A stretch of DNA of 64,000 nt from Paractinoplanes maris (GTDB lineage: Bacteria; Actinomycetota; Actinomycetes; Mycobacteriales; Micromonosporaceae): assembly GCF_023544465.1 (NCBI RefSeq), contig NZ_JALPVL010000014.1, forward strand, positions 124,001 to 188,000, in the 5' to 3' direction. The notes under the pieces are model-generated. The model worked only from the letters and a program-made list of their open reading frames with translations, did not search any database and was not told the origin of the DNA. The number at the start of each line of letters is the position of its first letter. Within the stretch, counting starts at the first letter, position 1. The position numbers and the translations under genes were made by a program. Positions 41,146 through 49,784 of this stretch are shown here, one piece after another.

Positions 41146-43005
41146 TTGCGCGGGGTTTTTGTGGCAGGGGCGGTTCAGCGCATTGTTCGCCTCTTCTTCA
41201 TGGTCGGCTTGGCGGTGGCCGCCTACATCGCCATGAGCGTTTTCGATCATGACGCCCGGGCCGACGAAGGTCAGACGGATCACCTGACGAACGGTGATCC
41301 GCGGGCCTCTGTGGAGAAAGTGGCCGGCGACGCCGTGAAGATCCGCGTGGCTCCGCGGGTCGCTGAGCGATCGAGCTCGAGCCGACAAGCCGCACAAACT
41401 TCGCCTCGCGCCCGTCTGGAAGCGGCGCGGAAATCGGTAATACTCAAGGCCGAGCCGCGGAACGCCGAGCCGCGAAAGACCATCAGGCTGAAGGCTGAGC
41501 CGCGGAAGGCCGAGGTCCGAACGGCCGCGCGGTCGAAGTCTGCGTCGCAAAAACCCGCGTCGCTGAAAGTTGAGCCGCGCAGCGCCGTGCCATCGAAAGC
41601 GGAGCCGCGAAAAGTCGTGTCACTGAAGGCCACGCCGCGCACCGCCACGCCACCAAAGGCCACCCCGCGCACCGCCACGCCACCAAAGGCCACCTCCCGG
41701 GCCGCTGTGCCGGTAAAGGCTGCGCTGCGGGAAGTTGTGCGAGAGCAGGCGGAGCCGCTGGAAAAGGAGCGGTCGACGGCTGTCGATGAGAAGGTGGAGG
41801 GGCGGAGGGTCGCGGCACCGGAAGTTGACGAGCGTGTGGTTCGGGTCGGGAGCCGGGTGGCTTCGGCGTTGAAGGGCCCTGAGCATGCGGCTGCGAATTC
41901 GGCGGCGGCGGTGTGGGAAGGGCCGGTGCGACAAGCGGAGGCCGTAGTGGCGGCGGCGCGTCGCGGGACGACCGAGCGAGTGGCGCCCGGGGCTCGGGTC
42001 GCAGCACGGCTGAAGGACAACTCGGACACGTCTGCCACTCCGATGCTACCGGCGCTCTCCGAGATGCCTGGGGGCACGAACTGGCCGCAACTCCGGCCGG
42101 CGGCGGGCGTGAACGAGGTCCAACGGTTGATCGCTCGGCCGGATCCCAAGGTCGCCTTCCTTCGGGGCGGCATGGACGTGGCGCCGGCCGCCGTGACCGC
42201 CCTGCCGGCCGTCTCCGCTCTGCCAGCCATCCCCGCAGTCGCAGCTATCTCCGCAGTGCCGACTCTCCCCACGATGCCGGTTATCCACGCGGCGCCAACT
42301 ATCCCGGCAGTGCCCGCTATCCCCGCAATGCCAGCCATCCCTGCGATGCCAGCCATCCCCGCAATGCCAGCCATCCCCGCAATGCCGGTCACCCCCGCAA
42401 TGCCAGCCATCCCCGCAATGCCGGTCACCCCCGCAATGCCAGCCATCCCCGCAATGCCGGTCACCCCCGCAATGCCAGCCATCCCCGCAATGCCAGCCAT
42501 CCCCGCAATGCCGGCCACCCCCGCAGGACCGGCCACCCCTACAGCGCCGACCACCCCCGCAGGACCGGCCACCCCTACAGCGCCGACCACCGCCACGATG
42601 CCAGCCACCCCCACAGCGCCCGCCGTCTCGCTTGCGCGAGGGACCTCCTTGCCGGCTGCATCTCCGGCCAACTCGGACGCGCAACTTCCTGGCCTGGCAT
42701 TTGTGCCGCTTTCAGCCCCGCTGACGGCGGCTTCGACGGTGGGGCGCCTTGAAGCCGGCGCGAGCCGGCACGGGTTGCGGGCGGCCCCGGGCACGCTGCC
42801 GCCGGTCGCGCCGGGGCGGGGGCCGGCGCCGGGTGACAACTCGGCCGGGGCCGGGCACGCCCGCGACTCCGGCGGGGGTTCCGCACCCCTGATCGGCATC
42901 ATCCCGTCCCGTTGGTGGCCCGGCCTCGCCGCCGCCAGCACTGTTCTGCCCTTCGACGCGAGCACCTCCGGGCGTGTTGTCCGGTATTGCGGTCCTCCCA
43001 GCTGA
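41146..43005 (+). CDS. Repeat-rich, probably surface-anchored protein
   Basis: Protein of about 619 aa. An N-terminal hydrophobic helix (VRLFFMVGLAVAAYIAMSVF) acts as signal or anchor. A basic region with many 'KAEPRKAE/KATPRTATPP' units spans about residues 75-210. A region with Ala/Val/Glu helices follows. A low-complexity stretch of alternating 'MPAIPA' and 'MPVTPA' hexapeptides then runs through about 390-460. The C-terminal segment (SAPLIGIIPSRWWPGL to VVRYCGPPS) is less repetitive. The TTG start at 41146 has GGAGG with a 6-nt gap; GTG 41161 is the alternative. Basic and Pro/Ala-rich repeats suggest a wall-spanning or adhesin-like protein. No family was recognised. Confidence 0.6.
   Translation: MRGVFVAGAVQRIVRLFFMVGLAVAAYIAMSVFDHDARADEGQTDHLTNGDPRASVEKVAGDAVKIRVAPRVAERSSSSRQAAQTSPRARLEAARKSVILKAEPRNAEPRKTIRLKAEPRKAEVRTAARSKSASQKPASLKVEPRSAVPSKAEPRKVVSLKATPRTATPPKATPRTATPPKATSRAAVPVKAALREVVREQAEPLEKERSTAVDEKVEGRRVAAPEVDERVVRVGSRVASALKGPEHAAANSAAAVWEGPVRQAEAVVAAARRGTTERVAPGARVAARLKDNSDTSATPMLPALSEMPGGTNWPQLRPAAGVNEVQRLIARPDPKVAFLRGGMDVAPAAVTALPAVSALPAIPAVAAISAVPTLPTMPVIHAAPTIPAVPAIPAMPAIPAMPAIPAMPAIPAMPVTPAMPAIPAMPVTPAMPAIPAMPVTPAMPAIPAMPAIPAMPATPAGPATPTAPTTPAGPATPTAPTTATMPATPTAPAVSLARGTSLPAASPANSDAQLPGLAFVPLSAPLTAASTVGRLEAGASRHGLRAAPGTLPPVAPGRGPAPGDNSAGAGHARDSGGGSAPLIGIIPSRWWPGLAAASTVLPFDASTSGRVVRYCGPPS
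42319..42520 (+). repeat. 18-bp coding tandem repeats (MPAIPA/MPVTPA)
   Basis: Eleven or so units of CCAGCCATCCCCGCAATG and the variant CCGGTCACCCCCGCAATG alternate in frame. They give a strictly periodic Pro-Ala backbone. The high identity between units points to recent expansion and slippage. Confidence 0.9.
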
Positions 43006-43148
43006 TCCGCGCGGTCCGGAATCGGGCCGCCGCCGACCCCGGCGACGGCCGGCCGGCTTCGGGAGGTTCGAGCTCATCCCGTACGGGATCCGAAGCTCCC
43101 CCGAACGTCGGCCTTTCCCACCGCGAAGCTCCTGGCTGGGAGGCCATC

Positions 43149-43757
43149 GTGATCCGCATTCTGCTCGTCGAACCCATGAATCTGCTGCGTGGCGCCCTCG
43201 CCGCCACCCTGTCCCAGGAAGAGGACTTCGCCGTCGTCGCCGAGCTGGGCTGTCTCGGGGAGGCGCTGACCATGGCCCGCGCCGTGCCGCCGGACGTCGC
43301 CGTCGTCAATGTCGGGCTGCTCGCCGGGGACGGTCTGAGCCTGTTCGCGCGGCTGACCGCGGAGCAGCCGGGCTGCGCCACGCTGGTGCTGGCCGGGCCG
43401 GAGGACCCGGGACGACTGCACCGCGTACTCGACGTTCCCGTCCGCGGTGTCATCGGCACCCAGGCCGCGCCGGGCGATCTGGTGCGCGCCATCCGGCAGC
43501 TGGACCGGGGCGAACGCGTGATCGACGCCGGCCTGGCCGTCGCCCTGGTGGCGGCGCCGCGCAGTCCGCTGTCGGCCCGGGAACTGGACGTGTTGAGCGT
43601 CGCCGCGTCCGGGGTGCCGTCCGTGGAGATCGCCGCCCGGTTGCACCTGACCGCCGGCACGGTCCGTAACTACATCTCGGTGATCCTGCGCAAGACCGGT
43701 GCCCGCAACCGGCTGGAAGCGGTCCGCGTAGCCGAGAGCGCGGGCTGGTTCCAGTGA
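43149..43757 (+). CDS. LuxR/NarL-type regulator with a pseudo-receiver domain
   Basis: Protein of 202 aa. The receiver-like domain starts IRILLVEPMN, where the usual acidic pair (DD) is Glu8-Pro9. The phosphoacceptor position is Asn54 (DVAVVNVGLL) instead of Asp. The C-terminal HTH is intact: 'SPLSARELDVLSVAASGVPSVEIAARLHLTAGTVRNYISVILRKTGARNRLEAVRVA'. It should therefore act without conventional phosphorylation. The GTG at 43149 has GGGAGG upstream. No sensor kinase is nearby. The relatives are DesR-like regulators. Confidence 0.85.
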   Translation: MIRILLVEPMNLLRGALAATLSQEEDFAVVAELGCLGEALTMARAVPPDVAVVNVGLLAGDGLSLFARLTAEQPGCATLVLAGPEDPGRLHRVLDVPVRGVIGTQAAPGDLVRAIRQLDRGERVIDAGLAVALVAAPRSPLSARELDVLSVAASGVPSVEIAARLHLTAGTVRNYISVILRKTGARNRLEAVRVAESAGWFQ

Positions 43758-43877
43758 CTTATGTCAGCGACCGTTCCTCACTCCTCTCACCGTCAGCCGA
43801 TGACAACGCTCACTGGGGCGGACCCCGGGCGACATCGATGCTTATCGGTGAAAGGTTTCCTATCTGCAGGAGGAACG

Positions 43878-44444
43878 ATGACACATCGGCAACGACTCTC
43901 GATGATCGTCGTGACCGTGCTCGCGGCACTGGGGCTGGCCACCATCGGCGCGAACGCGGCCGGCGCCGCCCCGAGCACCCCGGCGGCCGCGCCACCCGCC
44001 ACCACCGCCGTTCCCAGCACACCGATCACCGGCACCTTCACCGACGCGGCCGGGGGCACCGGCACCTTCGCCGGCAGTTTCACCCCGTCGAAGTTCGTGG
44101 CGCGCGGCGGCAGCCTCCTGGCCACCGGCACGCTGACCGGCACGCTCACCGACTCGACCGGTGGCGCCGTCGGCACGGTCAGCCAGACCGTCAGCGCACC
44201 CGCGGCCGTCGCCCAGGCGACGTGCCGGGTCCTCGACCTCACTCTCGGCCCGCTGCATCTGGACCTGCTCGGCCTGGTCGTGGACCTCAACCAGGTGCAC
44301 CTGGTCATCAACGCGGTGCCCGGGCCGGGGAACCTGCTGGGCAACCTGCTCTGCGCGATCGTCGGCCTGCTCGACGGCAACCCCAGCGCCGGCACGCTGG
44401 CCGCGATCCTGAACTTCCTGCTGGCTCTGCTCGGCCAGCTCTGA
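43878..44444 (+). CDS. Secreted conserved hypothetical protein
   Basis: Protein of 188 aa. The signal peptide ends near 'NAAGAA'. A Pro/Ala/Thr spacer leads to a beta-rich segment ('ITGTFTDAAGGTGTFAGSFTPSKF'). The C-terminal half reads 'VLDLTLGPLHLDLLGLVVDLNQ', with 'VHLVINAVPGPGNLLGNLLCAIVGLLDG'. This last motif, with its paired Cys, is widespread among exported actinobacterial proteins of unknown function. The ATG at 43878 follows AGGAGGAAC. There is no link to neighbours. Confidence 0.75.
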   Translation: MTHRQRLSMIVVTVLAALGLATIGANAAGAAPSTPAAAPPATTAVPSTPITGTFTDAAGGTGTFAGSFTPSKFVARGGSLLATGTLTGTLTDSTGGAVGTVSQTVSAPAAVAQATCRVLDLTLGPLHLDLLGLVVDLNQVHLVINAVPGPGNLLGNLLCAIVGLLDGNPSAGTLAAILNFLLALLGQL

Positions 44445-44478
44445 CCCGGTCGTGCGCGGCGGTCCGGCGGTCACCTGC

Positions 44479-44889
44479 TCAGGTGGCCGCCGGACCGGTC
44501 ACGTCGGTCAGCGAGCCGACCGGGACGAGCGCCCGCGCCCGGCCGGCCAGCTCGGCGTCCACGGTGACCAGGGCGTCCGCCTGCAGCCGGGTGACCGCCA
44601 GGTATTCGGCCTCGCGCAGGGTGAACTGCTCGTGCTCCCGCGCGATCCGCCAAGCCGTGGCCCGGGACATCCGGTCGCCGAGCAGGCGGATCTTCACCTC
44701 GGTCAGGCGATCGTGGGTCCGGAGCGCTTCCCGATCCGTACGCTCGCCCCGGCGCACCGCCTCGAGCAGCAGTTGCATCGCGTCGGAGCGAATCGCGTTC
44801 GGCGCGACCAATTGGATGCCCGGTCCGGCGGGCAGGCCGTTGTCGACGAGGTGCAGCAGCGTGACGGCATCGATGACGTAACGACTCAT
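44479..44889 (-). CDS. PIN-domain protein
   Basis: Protein of 136 aa. The PIN pattern is seen: 'YVIDAVTLLHLV' (first Asp), a central acidic residue near 'REALRTHD', 'FTLREAEYLAVTRLQADALVTVDAELAG' (Glu and Asp pair). PIN proteins are Mg-dependent RNases, often VapC toxins. No antitoxin-like small gene lies directly upstream; the adjoining sequence is the divergent 74-aa gene. It may be an orphan or a housekeeping type. Confidence 0.72.
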   Translation of the reverse strand: MSRYVIDAVTLLHLVDNGLPAGPGIQLVAPNAIRSDAMQLLLEAVRRGERTDREALRTHDRLTEVKIRLLGDRMSRATAWRIAREHEQFTLREAEYLAVTRLQADALVTVDAELAGRARALVPVGSLTDVTGPAAT

Positions 44890-44973
44890 GTCCGGCAGCC
44901 TAGGGCGCGCCGTGACGCCCACGGGGCGCGGCTGCGATAGCGTGAGCGCGGGCCATATGTCAGGAGAGCCACA

Positions 44974-45198
44974 ATGACCGATTCCCCCGCCACGTCCGGG
45001 ACCCCGGCCGACGAAACCGAGCCGGTCGACGAGACCGAGGCCGCGCCGGAGGAGGCTGAGGTCTTCACCAACCGAGCCGCCCGCCGCGCGAAAGGCAAGG
45101 GCGCGGCCAAGCCCGAGGTGTTCAGCAAGGGTCAGCGCCCGGTCGGCCGCGGATCCGTGCAGAGCCCCCGGCAGTACGGCAACCGACGCAGCGGCTGA
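44974..45198 (+). CDS. Small charged protein, conserved in actinobacteria
   Basis: Protein of 74 aa. A strongly acidic N-terminal half (many Asp/Glu/Pro) is followed by a basic C-terminal half with 'FTNRAARRAKGKGAAKPEVFSKGQRPVGRGSVQSPRQYGNRRSG'-type segments (about residues 31-74). No Cys or hydrophobic stretch is present, so it is probably disordered. The RRAKGK and RQYGNRRSG segments recall small nucleic-acid-associated proteins seen across actinobacteria. The ATG follows CAGGAG. The function is unknown. Confidence 0.7.
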   Translation: MTDSPATSGTPADETEPVDETEAAPEEAEVFTNRAARRAKGKGAAKPEVFSKGQRPVGRGSVQSPRQYGNRRSG

Positions 45199-45267
45199 CT
45201 CTCACCCGGGTCAACAATTGTCCCGGCACAAACAAGGTGGCGCTCGGGGCCGGTTTATTGTTGCGCG

Positions 45268-45756
45268 ATGGAGCTGTCCGAGTCCCACGCCGGTGGCGTG
45301 CACGGGTCCCGGGCGGGCGAGATGCTCGCGCAGGAGTTCGCGCGCGAGCAGGTGACCGCGCTGCGGCATGCCGTGGCGCGGCAGGCGCAGGCCGCCGGTC
45401 TGCGGGATGACGCCCTGGACGACTTCGTCACGGCGGTCCACGAGTTGGTGATCAATGCCGTGCGGCACGGCGGTGGCCGTGGGTTGTTGCGCCTGCGCCG
45501 GGACGACGACACGCTGATCTGCGACGTGATCGACCACGGCGGCGGGTTCGCCGACGGGGTTCCGTTGCCGGCCGGGCCCCCGGCGGCCAATGTGACCGGC
45601 GGTCGCGGCATCATGCTGGCCCGCCTGCTCACCGACACGCTGTTGATCAGCGACACCCCGGCCGGCGTCACCGCGACCGTGACCTTCTGCCTGACCGCGG
45701 CCGAGCCACCGGTCACCGTCGCCGACCGGGGTTCCAGCCGTCCCCAGACCGGATGA
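45268..45756 (+). CDS. RsbW-like anti-sigma serine kinase (HATPase)
   Basis: Protein of 162 aa. The GHKL ATPase pattern is present: N-box 'DDFVTAVHELVINAVRHGGG', G1 box 'IDHGGGFAD' and G2 'GGRGIMLARLLTD'. It should phosphorylate a STAS antagonist and/or bind a sigma factor. The STAS gene follows 8 bp downstream, so the two form a partner-switching pair. The start ATG 45268 has no strong ribosome binding site; the N-terminus upstream of the N-box fits family length. Confidence 0.87.
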   Translation: MELSESHAGGVHGSRAGEMLAQEFAREQVTALRHAVARQAQAAGLRDDALDDFVTAVHELVINAVRHGGGRGLLRLRRDDDTLICDVIDHGGGFADGVPLPAGPPAANVTGGRGIMLARLLTDTLLISDTPAGVTATVTFCLTAAEPPVTVADRGSSRPQTG

Positions 45757-45763
45757 GAGACCG

Positions 45764-46090
45764 ATGGCGACCGGCGCAGTCTGGCAGCATGAGGTCACCC
45801 GCGAGGGCGGCACCATCACCGTCGCCCTGACCGGCGAGCTCGACCTCAGCATGAGCGAGCGTCTGCGCACGCTGCTGACCTCCGAGGTCCGCCGGCCCGG
45901 CACCGCGACCGTGCGGGCCGATCTGACCGGGGTCGATTTCATCGACTCCTCGGTTGTCAACGCGTTCGTGATGGCCTACCACAGCGCCCAGGACAACGGC
46001 CGCCGCTTCGTGCTGACCGGCTCCCGCGGCCACGTCAGCCGGGTCCTCGCCGTCGCGGGCGTCCTGCCGACGTTGTCGCCACGCGACTGA
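45764..46090 (+). CDS. STAS-domain anti-sigma factor antagonist
   Basis: Protein of 108 aa. 'ITVALTGELDLSMSERLRTLL' and 'VRADLTGVDFIDSSVVNAFVMAYHSAQ' fit RsbV/SpoIIAA; the phosphorylatable Ser lies in FIDSS. It is the substrate and partner of the RsbW-like kinase just upstream. The PP2C at 37810 is a candidate phosphatase. The following 300 bp (46091-46395) hold no gene, only the terminator of the convergent pseudoprotease gene. Confidence 0.9.
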   Translation: MATGAVWQHEVTREGGTITVALTGELDLSMSERLRTLLTSEVRRPGTATVRADLTGVDFIDSSVVNAFVMAYHSAQDNGRRFVLTGSRGHVSRVLAVAGVLPTLSPRD

Positions 46091-46359
46091 TCCGTAATCG
46101 CCGGCCCGGGTCGTGACGGGGAATGGCCGGTCACCTCACCGCGTATCGACCTCGACGCGGCCTTGGACATCTGACAGCGCAGCCACCGTGGCTTCAGGGT
46201 TCTGACGAGTACGCCGGACCCGAAAGCCCGGGCACGTCCCGAAACCGGATCCACGGGCTTCGGGTGATCGGCACGCGGCGACGAAGCGATCGCGGCTTCC
46301 TACGACGCTCGACCCTCTCCCGAAGTCGACAGCCACCGCTCGGCGGCGAAACAACGCAG

Positions 46360-46388
46360 CTTGGTGGGCTCCGCCGGAGCCCACCAAG
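46360..46388 (-). terminator. Hairpin terminator of the pseudoprotease gene
   Basis: CTTGGTGGGCTCCG and its complement form a perfect 14-bp stem with a 1-nt centre. It begins 8 bp after the stop on the minus strand. Confidence 0.75.
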
Positions 46389-46395
46389 CGACGCG

Positions 46396-48453
46396 TCACT
46401 GAACGACGACGTGGTCGGCGTAGGCGGTGCCGGTGGAAGCGGCCTTCGAATACAGCAGCACCGAGACCTGGGTGGTGCCGGCCGGCGCGGTGGCGGCCAC
46501 CCGCAGCCACTGCCACGAGTTGGTGGGGCCGGTGAAGTCGACGGCCGTACTGGTGATCAGGGCGCCCGCCTCGTTGTAGTAGCGGAGATAGATCGAGGGC
46601 GTCCCGGACGCGACGAACACCCGGGCGACGGCGCTGTGGCGGACGCCGGCCGAGGCGGGCATCCGGGCGCTCTCCAGGCCGGTGGCCGTCGTGGTGCTGG
46701 TGTCCACGATCTTGGCCGAGGTGATGCCGGTCCAGGCCCGCTCGGTCGAGGCGGTGTTGCCGCCCGCGCCCCACTGCGTCCACCCGCCGAGGCCGTTCTC
46801 GAAGCCATGGTCGGGCACCACGAGGTCGGCCGTCCGGGTCACGGCGGCCTGGTCGAAGTAGGCCGTGCCGGTGCCCGCCTGGGCGTAGTACAGCAACGTG
46901 GACACCTGCGTGGTGCCGGCCGGGGCGGTCAGCGTGGCGCTGACCGGGGTCCAGGCGCCCGGGGTGCCGGTGAAGCCGGTCGCGGCACTGGTCAGCACGT
47001 CACCGGCGGCATTCCAGAAGCGTACGTAGACCGACGGCTTGCCGCTGACCACGTTCACCCGGGCCGAGGCGGTGTAGGAGACCCCGGCCACGGCGGCCTG
47101 CCGGGCGCTCTCCAACCCGTTGGCCACAGTCGTGCTGGTGTCCACGATCTTGGCTGCGCTCATTCCCTCGTACGCGCGATCGCCGGACACCGTGTTGCCG
47201 CCCGTCCCGAACTGGGTCCAGCCGGTCAGACCGCTCTCGAACCCGGCGTTGGTCAGCGGGATGCCGGGCGCCCGGGTCAGCTCGGTCTCATCGAAGTAGG
47301 AGGTGCCGGTCTGCGCCTGGGCCGAGTAGAGCAGGATGCTGACCTGCTCGGTGCCGGCCGGCGCGGTCCCGGTGACCTGCAGCCGCTTCCACTGGCCGGC
47401 GGCGCCGGAGAACGACGTGGTGGCCGCGGCGATCTGGGTGGCGCCCGCGTCGAGGAAGCGGATGTAGAGGTCGGGCGTGCCGCTGACGACATTGACCCAG
47501 GCCGAGGCGGTGTAGCGGATGCCCGGCGCGGCCGGCATGCGGGTGCTCTCCACACCGTCGTTGGCGGTCGTGCTGGTGTCCACGATCTTCACCGCGGTCG
47601 TCCCGGCGTGGACGCGCTCGGTCGACGTGGTGTTGCCGCCCGCACTGAACTGCGACCAGCCCGACAGCCCGCTCTCGAAGCCGGGGTTGGGCGGGCTGAC
47701 CACACCCGGGTACGGGTCGGCGGTGTTCCGGGCGACCCAGTCGGCCAGGGTGTCCAGCCGGGTGCCGGTGCCACCGAGGCGGGTCTCGGTCTCGCCGAGA
47801 CAGCCGCCCTGCCAGGACGCGGCGTTGATGGCCACCAGCTGGGCCGGGGTGTCCGCGCGGAACAGCGGCCCGCCCGCGTCACCCTTGCAGGTGGCGGCGG
47901 TGGAGCCGGCGGCCGGGGCGATGCCGATCGCGGCCGGGTCGACCGTGTCCACGGCGAAGTCGGCCGTGCTGAGCTGGGCCGGCACCCACGTGGTGGCGGT
48001 GCGGCCGTAGCCGGCGCTGCGCAGGGTCTCGCCGGCCGCGGGCGGTGCGGTCGCGATCGTGACCGGCGCGATGTCGGTCACGGCGGTGTCGAGCCGGGCC
48101 AGGACGACGGCGCCGCCGGGGTGCCGGACCAGGTCGGTGACCGCCCGCACCCGGCCGGTGGCGCCCGCGGTCAGGGTGCTCCGTCCGATGGTGACAGTCG
48201 TGGGCTGGTCCGGCTTGCTCGCGGCGCCGGGACCGAAACAGCCGGCGGTGGTGACGACCCAGGACGGCGCGACCAGCGAGCCGGTGCAGGCGTACGCGTC
48301 GCCCACGGCCACCTGAGCCACGAACGGGTAGGCGCCGGTCGCGGCCTCGGTCCCTCCGGCGATGCCGTAGGCCGGTCCGGCGAGCAGGCCGGTGGACGCC
48401 ACCGTCAGCGCGAGCAGGCCCGCCCGGCGGCTTGAATACGTGCGTCTACGCAC
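46396..48453 (-). CDS. Secreted S1-fold pseudoprotease with three CBM-like repeats
   Basis: Protein of 685 aa. A signal peptide ends near 'GPAYG'. A trypsin-like domain follows (residues about 31-240), and then three jelly-roll repeats of about 145 aa. Each repeat opens with 'GFESGLSGWSQFSAGGNT' or a variant and ends with 'ILLYSAQAQTGTSYFDE' or a variant, resembling CBM4/9 modules. All three catalytic residues of the S1 domain are replaced: TAAHC is TTAGC (Gly71), the Asp segment is AVVLARL (Ala115), and GDSGGP is GDAGGP (Ala193). The Cys framework is kept. The fold is therefore probably used for binding. The GTG at 48453 follows GGGGGAG. Confidence 0.85.
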   Translation of the reverse strand: MRRRTYSSRRAGLLALTVASTGLLAGPAYGIAGGTEAATGAYPFVAQVAVGDAYACTGSLVAPSWVVTTAGCFGPGAASKPDQPTTVTIGRSTLTAGATGRVRAVTDLVRHPGGAVVLARLDTAVTDIAPVTIATAPPAAGETLRSAGYGRTATTWVPAQLSTADFAVDTVDPAAIGIAPAAGSTAATCKGDAGGPLFRADTPAQLVAINAASWQGGCLGETETRLGGTGTRLDTLADWVARNTADPYPGVVSPPNPGFESGLSGWSQFSAGGNTTSTERVHAGTTAVKIVDTSTTANDGVESTRMPAAPGIRYTASAWVNVVSGTPDLYIRFLDAGATQIAAATTSFSGAAGQWKRLQVTGTAPAGTEQVSILLYSAQAQTGTSYFDETELTRAPGIPLTNAGFESGLTGWTQFGTGGNTVSGDRAYEGMSAAKIVDTSTTVANGLESARQAAVAGVSYTASARVNVVSGKPSVYVRFWNAAGDVLTSAATGFTGTPGAWTPVSATLTAPAGTTQVSTLLYYAQAGTGTAYFDQAAVTRTADLVVPDHGFENGLGGWTQWGAGGNTASTERAWTGITSAKIVDTSTTTATGLESARMPASAGVRHSAVARVFVASGTPSIYLRYYNEAGALITSTAVDFTGPTNSWQWLRVAATAPAGTTQVSVLLYSKAASTGTAYADHVVVQ

Positions 48454-48549
48454 AACGTTCTCCCCCGTGTATGGAAACCACGCGACCGCTCGGCGGCCGG
48501 CGCGGCCGGCATCCATCGACGCGGGCCACACCTCAGGAAGGGTAGATGA

Positions 48550-49695
48550 TCATAAATCTCCGGGAATGCCGGTCAGGGTGAACGCTGGGTGAACGGCCGG
48601 ACGGAAGAAGGCGGTGATGTCGGCGGCCAGCAACTCCGGCTCCTCGCGTGGGGCGAAATGACCGCCGCGCGGCATCACGGTGTACCGGGTGAGGTGGTAG
48701 CGCCGCTCGACCCACCGGCGGGGCGGGCGGACGGCGAGGTCGGCCGGGAACGCGGCCACGGCGGTCGGCACCTCGACCCGTACGAGATCCGGAACCCGAC
48801 CGTGGCTGCCCTCGTAGTAGGGGCGGAACGACGTCGAGATCGTGTTGGTGAACCAGTAGAGCGACGCCTGGGTGAGCAGGAAGTCGTCGCCGAACCGACC
48901 GGCCACGTCGCCGTCGCAGTCGCTCCAGGCCCGGTACTTCTCGAGCATCCAGGACAGCAGACCCGCCGGCGAGTCGCTCAGCCCCGGCGCCAGTGTCAGC
49001 GGGCGGGTGCTCTGCTGATGGGCGTACGCGCCCTCGGCCGCCGACCACGCGGACGAGTCGTCCAGATAGGACTGCTCCTCGGCGCTCAGGCCGGCATCAC
49101 TGTCGCGGGGCGTCCGGTCGACGTCGAGCAGGTGGATGCCGACCACGGACTCGGGGTGGGCCTGGGCCAGCCGGCCGGTGATCCCGGCCCCCAGGTCGCC
49201 GCCGTGCGCGCCGTACCGCTCGAAGCCGAGGACGTCGTGCATCAGCCGATGCCACAGCTCGTGGACACCGGGCGCATCCAGGCTCGGGCGCTGAGCGGAG
49301 AACGTGAACCCGGGCAGCGACGGCACGATCACCGTGAAGGCGTCACCCGGGTCGCCGCCGAACCGTGCGGGATCCGACAGCCGCTCCGCGAGCTCGACCA
49401 GCTCGTAGAAGGTGCTCGGCCAGCCGTTGGTGAGCACGATCGGCAGAGCACCCTCGCTCTGGGCGTCGAAGCGCAAGTAGTGCAGCCGGATCCCGTCGAT
49501 CTCGGCGAAGTGGGACGGCAGCGCGTTCAGCTCGGCCTCGTGCCGGCGCCAGTCGTAGCCGGACGCCCAGTACTCGACCAGCCGGCGCAGCTCGTCGCCG
49601 TCAGTGCCGGCCTGCCAGGCCGGGAGGGGCCACGGCCGGGCCCACCGGGTAGCGCGGAGGCGGGCCCGCAGGTCGTCGAGGTCAACGTCCGGCAC
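48550..49695 (-). CDS. Epoxide hydrolase (EHN-type alpha/beta hydrolase)
   Basis: Protein of about 381 aa. The N-terminal EHN domain ('VDLDDLRARLRATRWARPW', 'RRLVEYWASGYDWRRHEAELNALP') precedes 'IVLTNGWPSTFYEL' (oxyanion HGWP-type). The nucleophile Asp is in GAHGGDLGAG, and the base His in 'PRGGHFAPREEPELLAADI'. It opens epoxides to diols. GTG 49695 (AGGAG 9 nt upstream) fits the family start better than upstream alternatives. It is divergent from the CGNR regulator, which probably controls it. Confidence 0.9.
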   Translation of the reverse strand: MPDVDLDDLRARLRATRWARPWPLPAWQAGTDGDELRRLVEYWASGYDWRRHEAELNALPSHFAEIDGIRLHYLRFDAQSEGALPIVLTNGWPSTFYELVELAERLSDPARFGGDPGDAFTVIVPSLPGFTFSAQRPSLDAPGVHELWHRLMHDVLGFERYGAHGGDLGAGITGRLAQAHPESVVGIHLLDVDRTPRDSDAGLSAEEQSYLDDSSAWSAAEGAYAHQQSTRPLTLAPGLSDSPAGLLSWMLEKYRAWSDCDGDVAGRFGDDFLLTQASLYWFTNTISTSFRPYYEGSHGRVPDLVRVEVPTAVAAFPADLAVRPPRRWVERRYHLTRYTVMPRGGHFAPREEPELLAADITAFFRPAVHPAFTLTGIPGDL

Positions 49696-49784
49696 GTGGA
49701 GAAGCTCCTGAGTAATCGACACCAGTGAACCGTAAATGCGGTGTCGGTCGTCGGTCAACACCGGCTAACAGATAAGCTGGTGTC

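Noticed and set aside
42319..42520. CRISPR-like array
   Set aside because: In-frame 18-bp coding repeats without spacers.
41280..42965. Minus-strand Gly/Ala-rich frame (AGIAGM repeats) opposite the surface protein
   Set aside because: A PE_PGRS-like look arises from complementing the MPAIPA repeats; no ribosome binding site or signal. The plus strand has a signal helix and GGAGG, though the choice is not absolute.
46123..48435. Long plus-strand open frame opposite the pseudoprotease gene
   Set aside because: Gly/Arg/Ala-rich shadow translation typical of high-GC antisense frames; the minus frame has a signal peptide, domains and a ribosome binding site.
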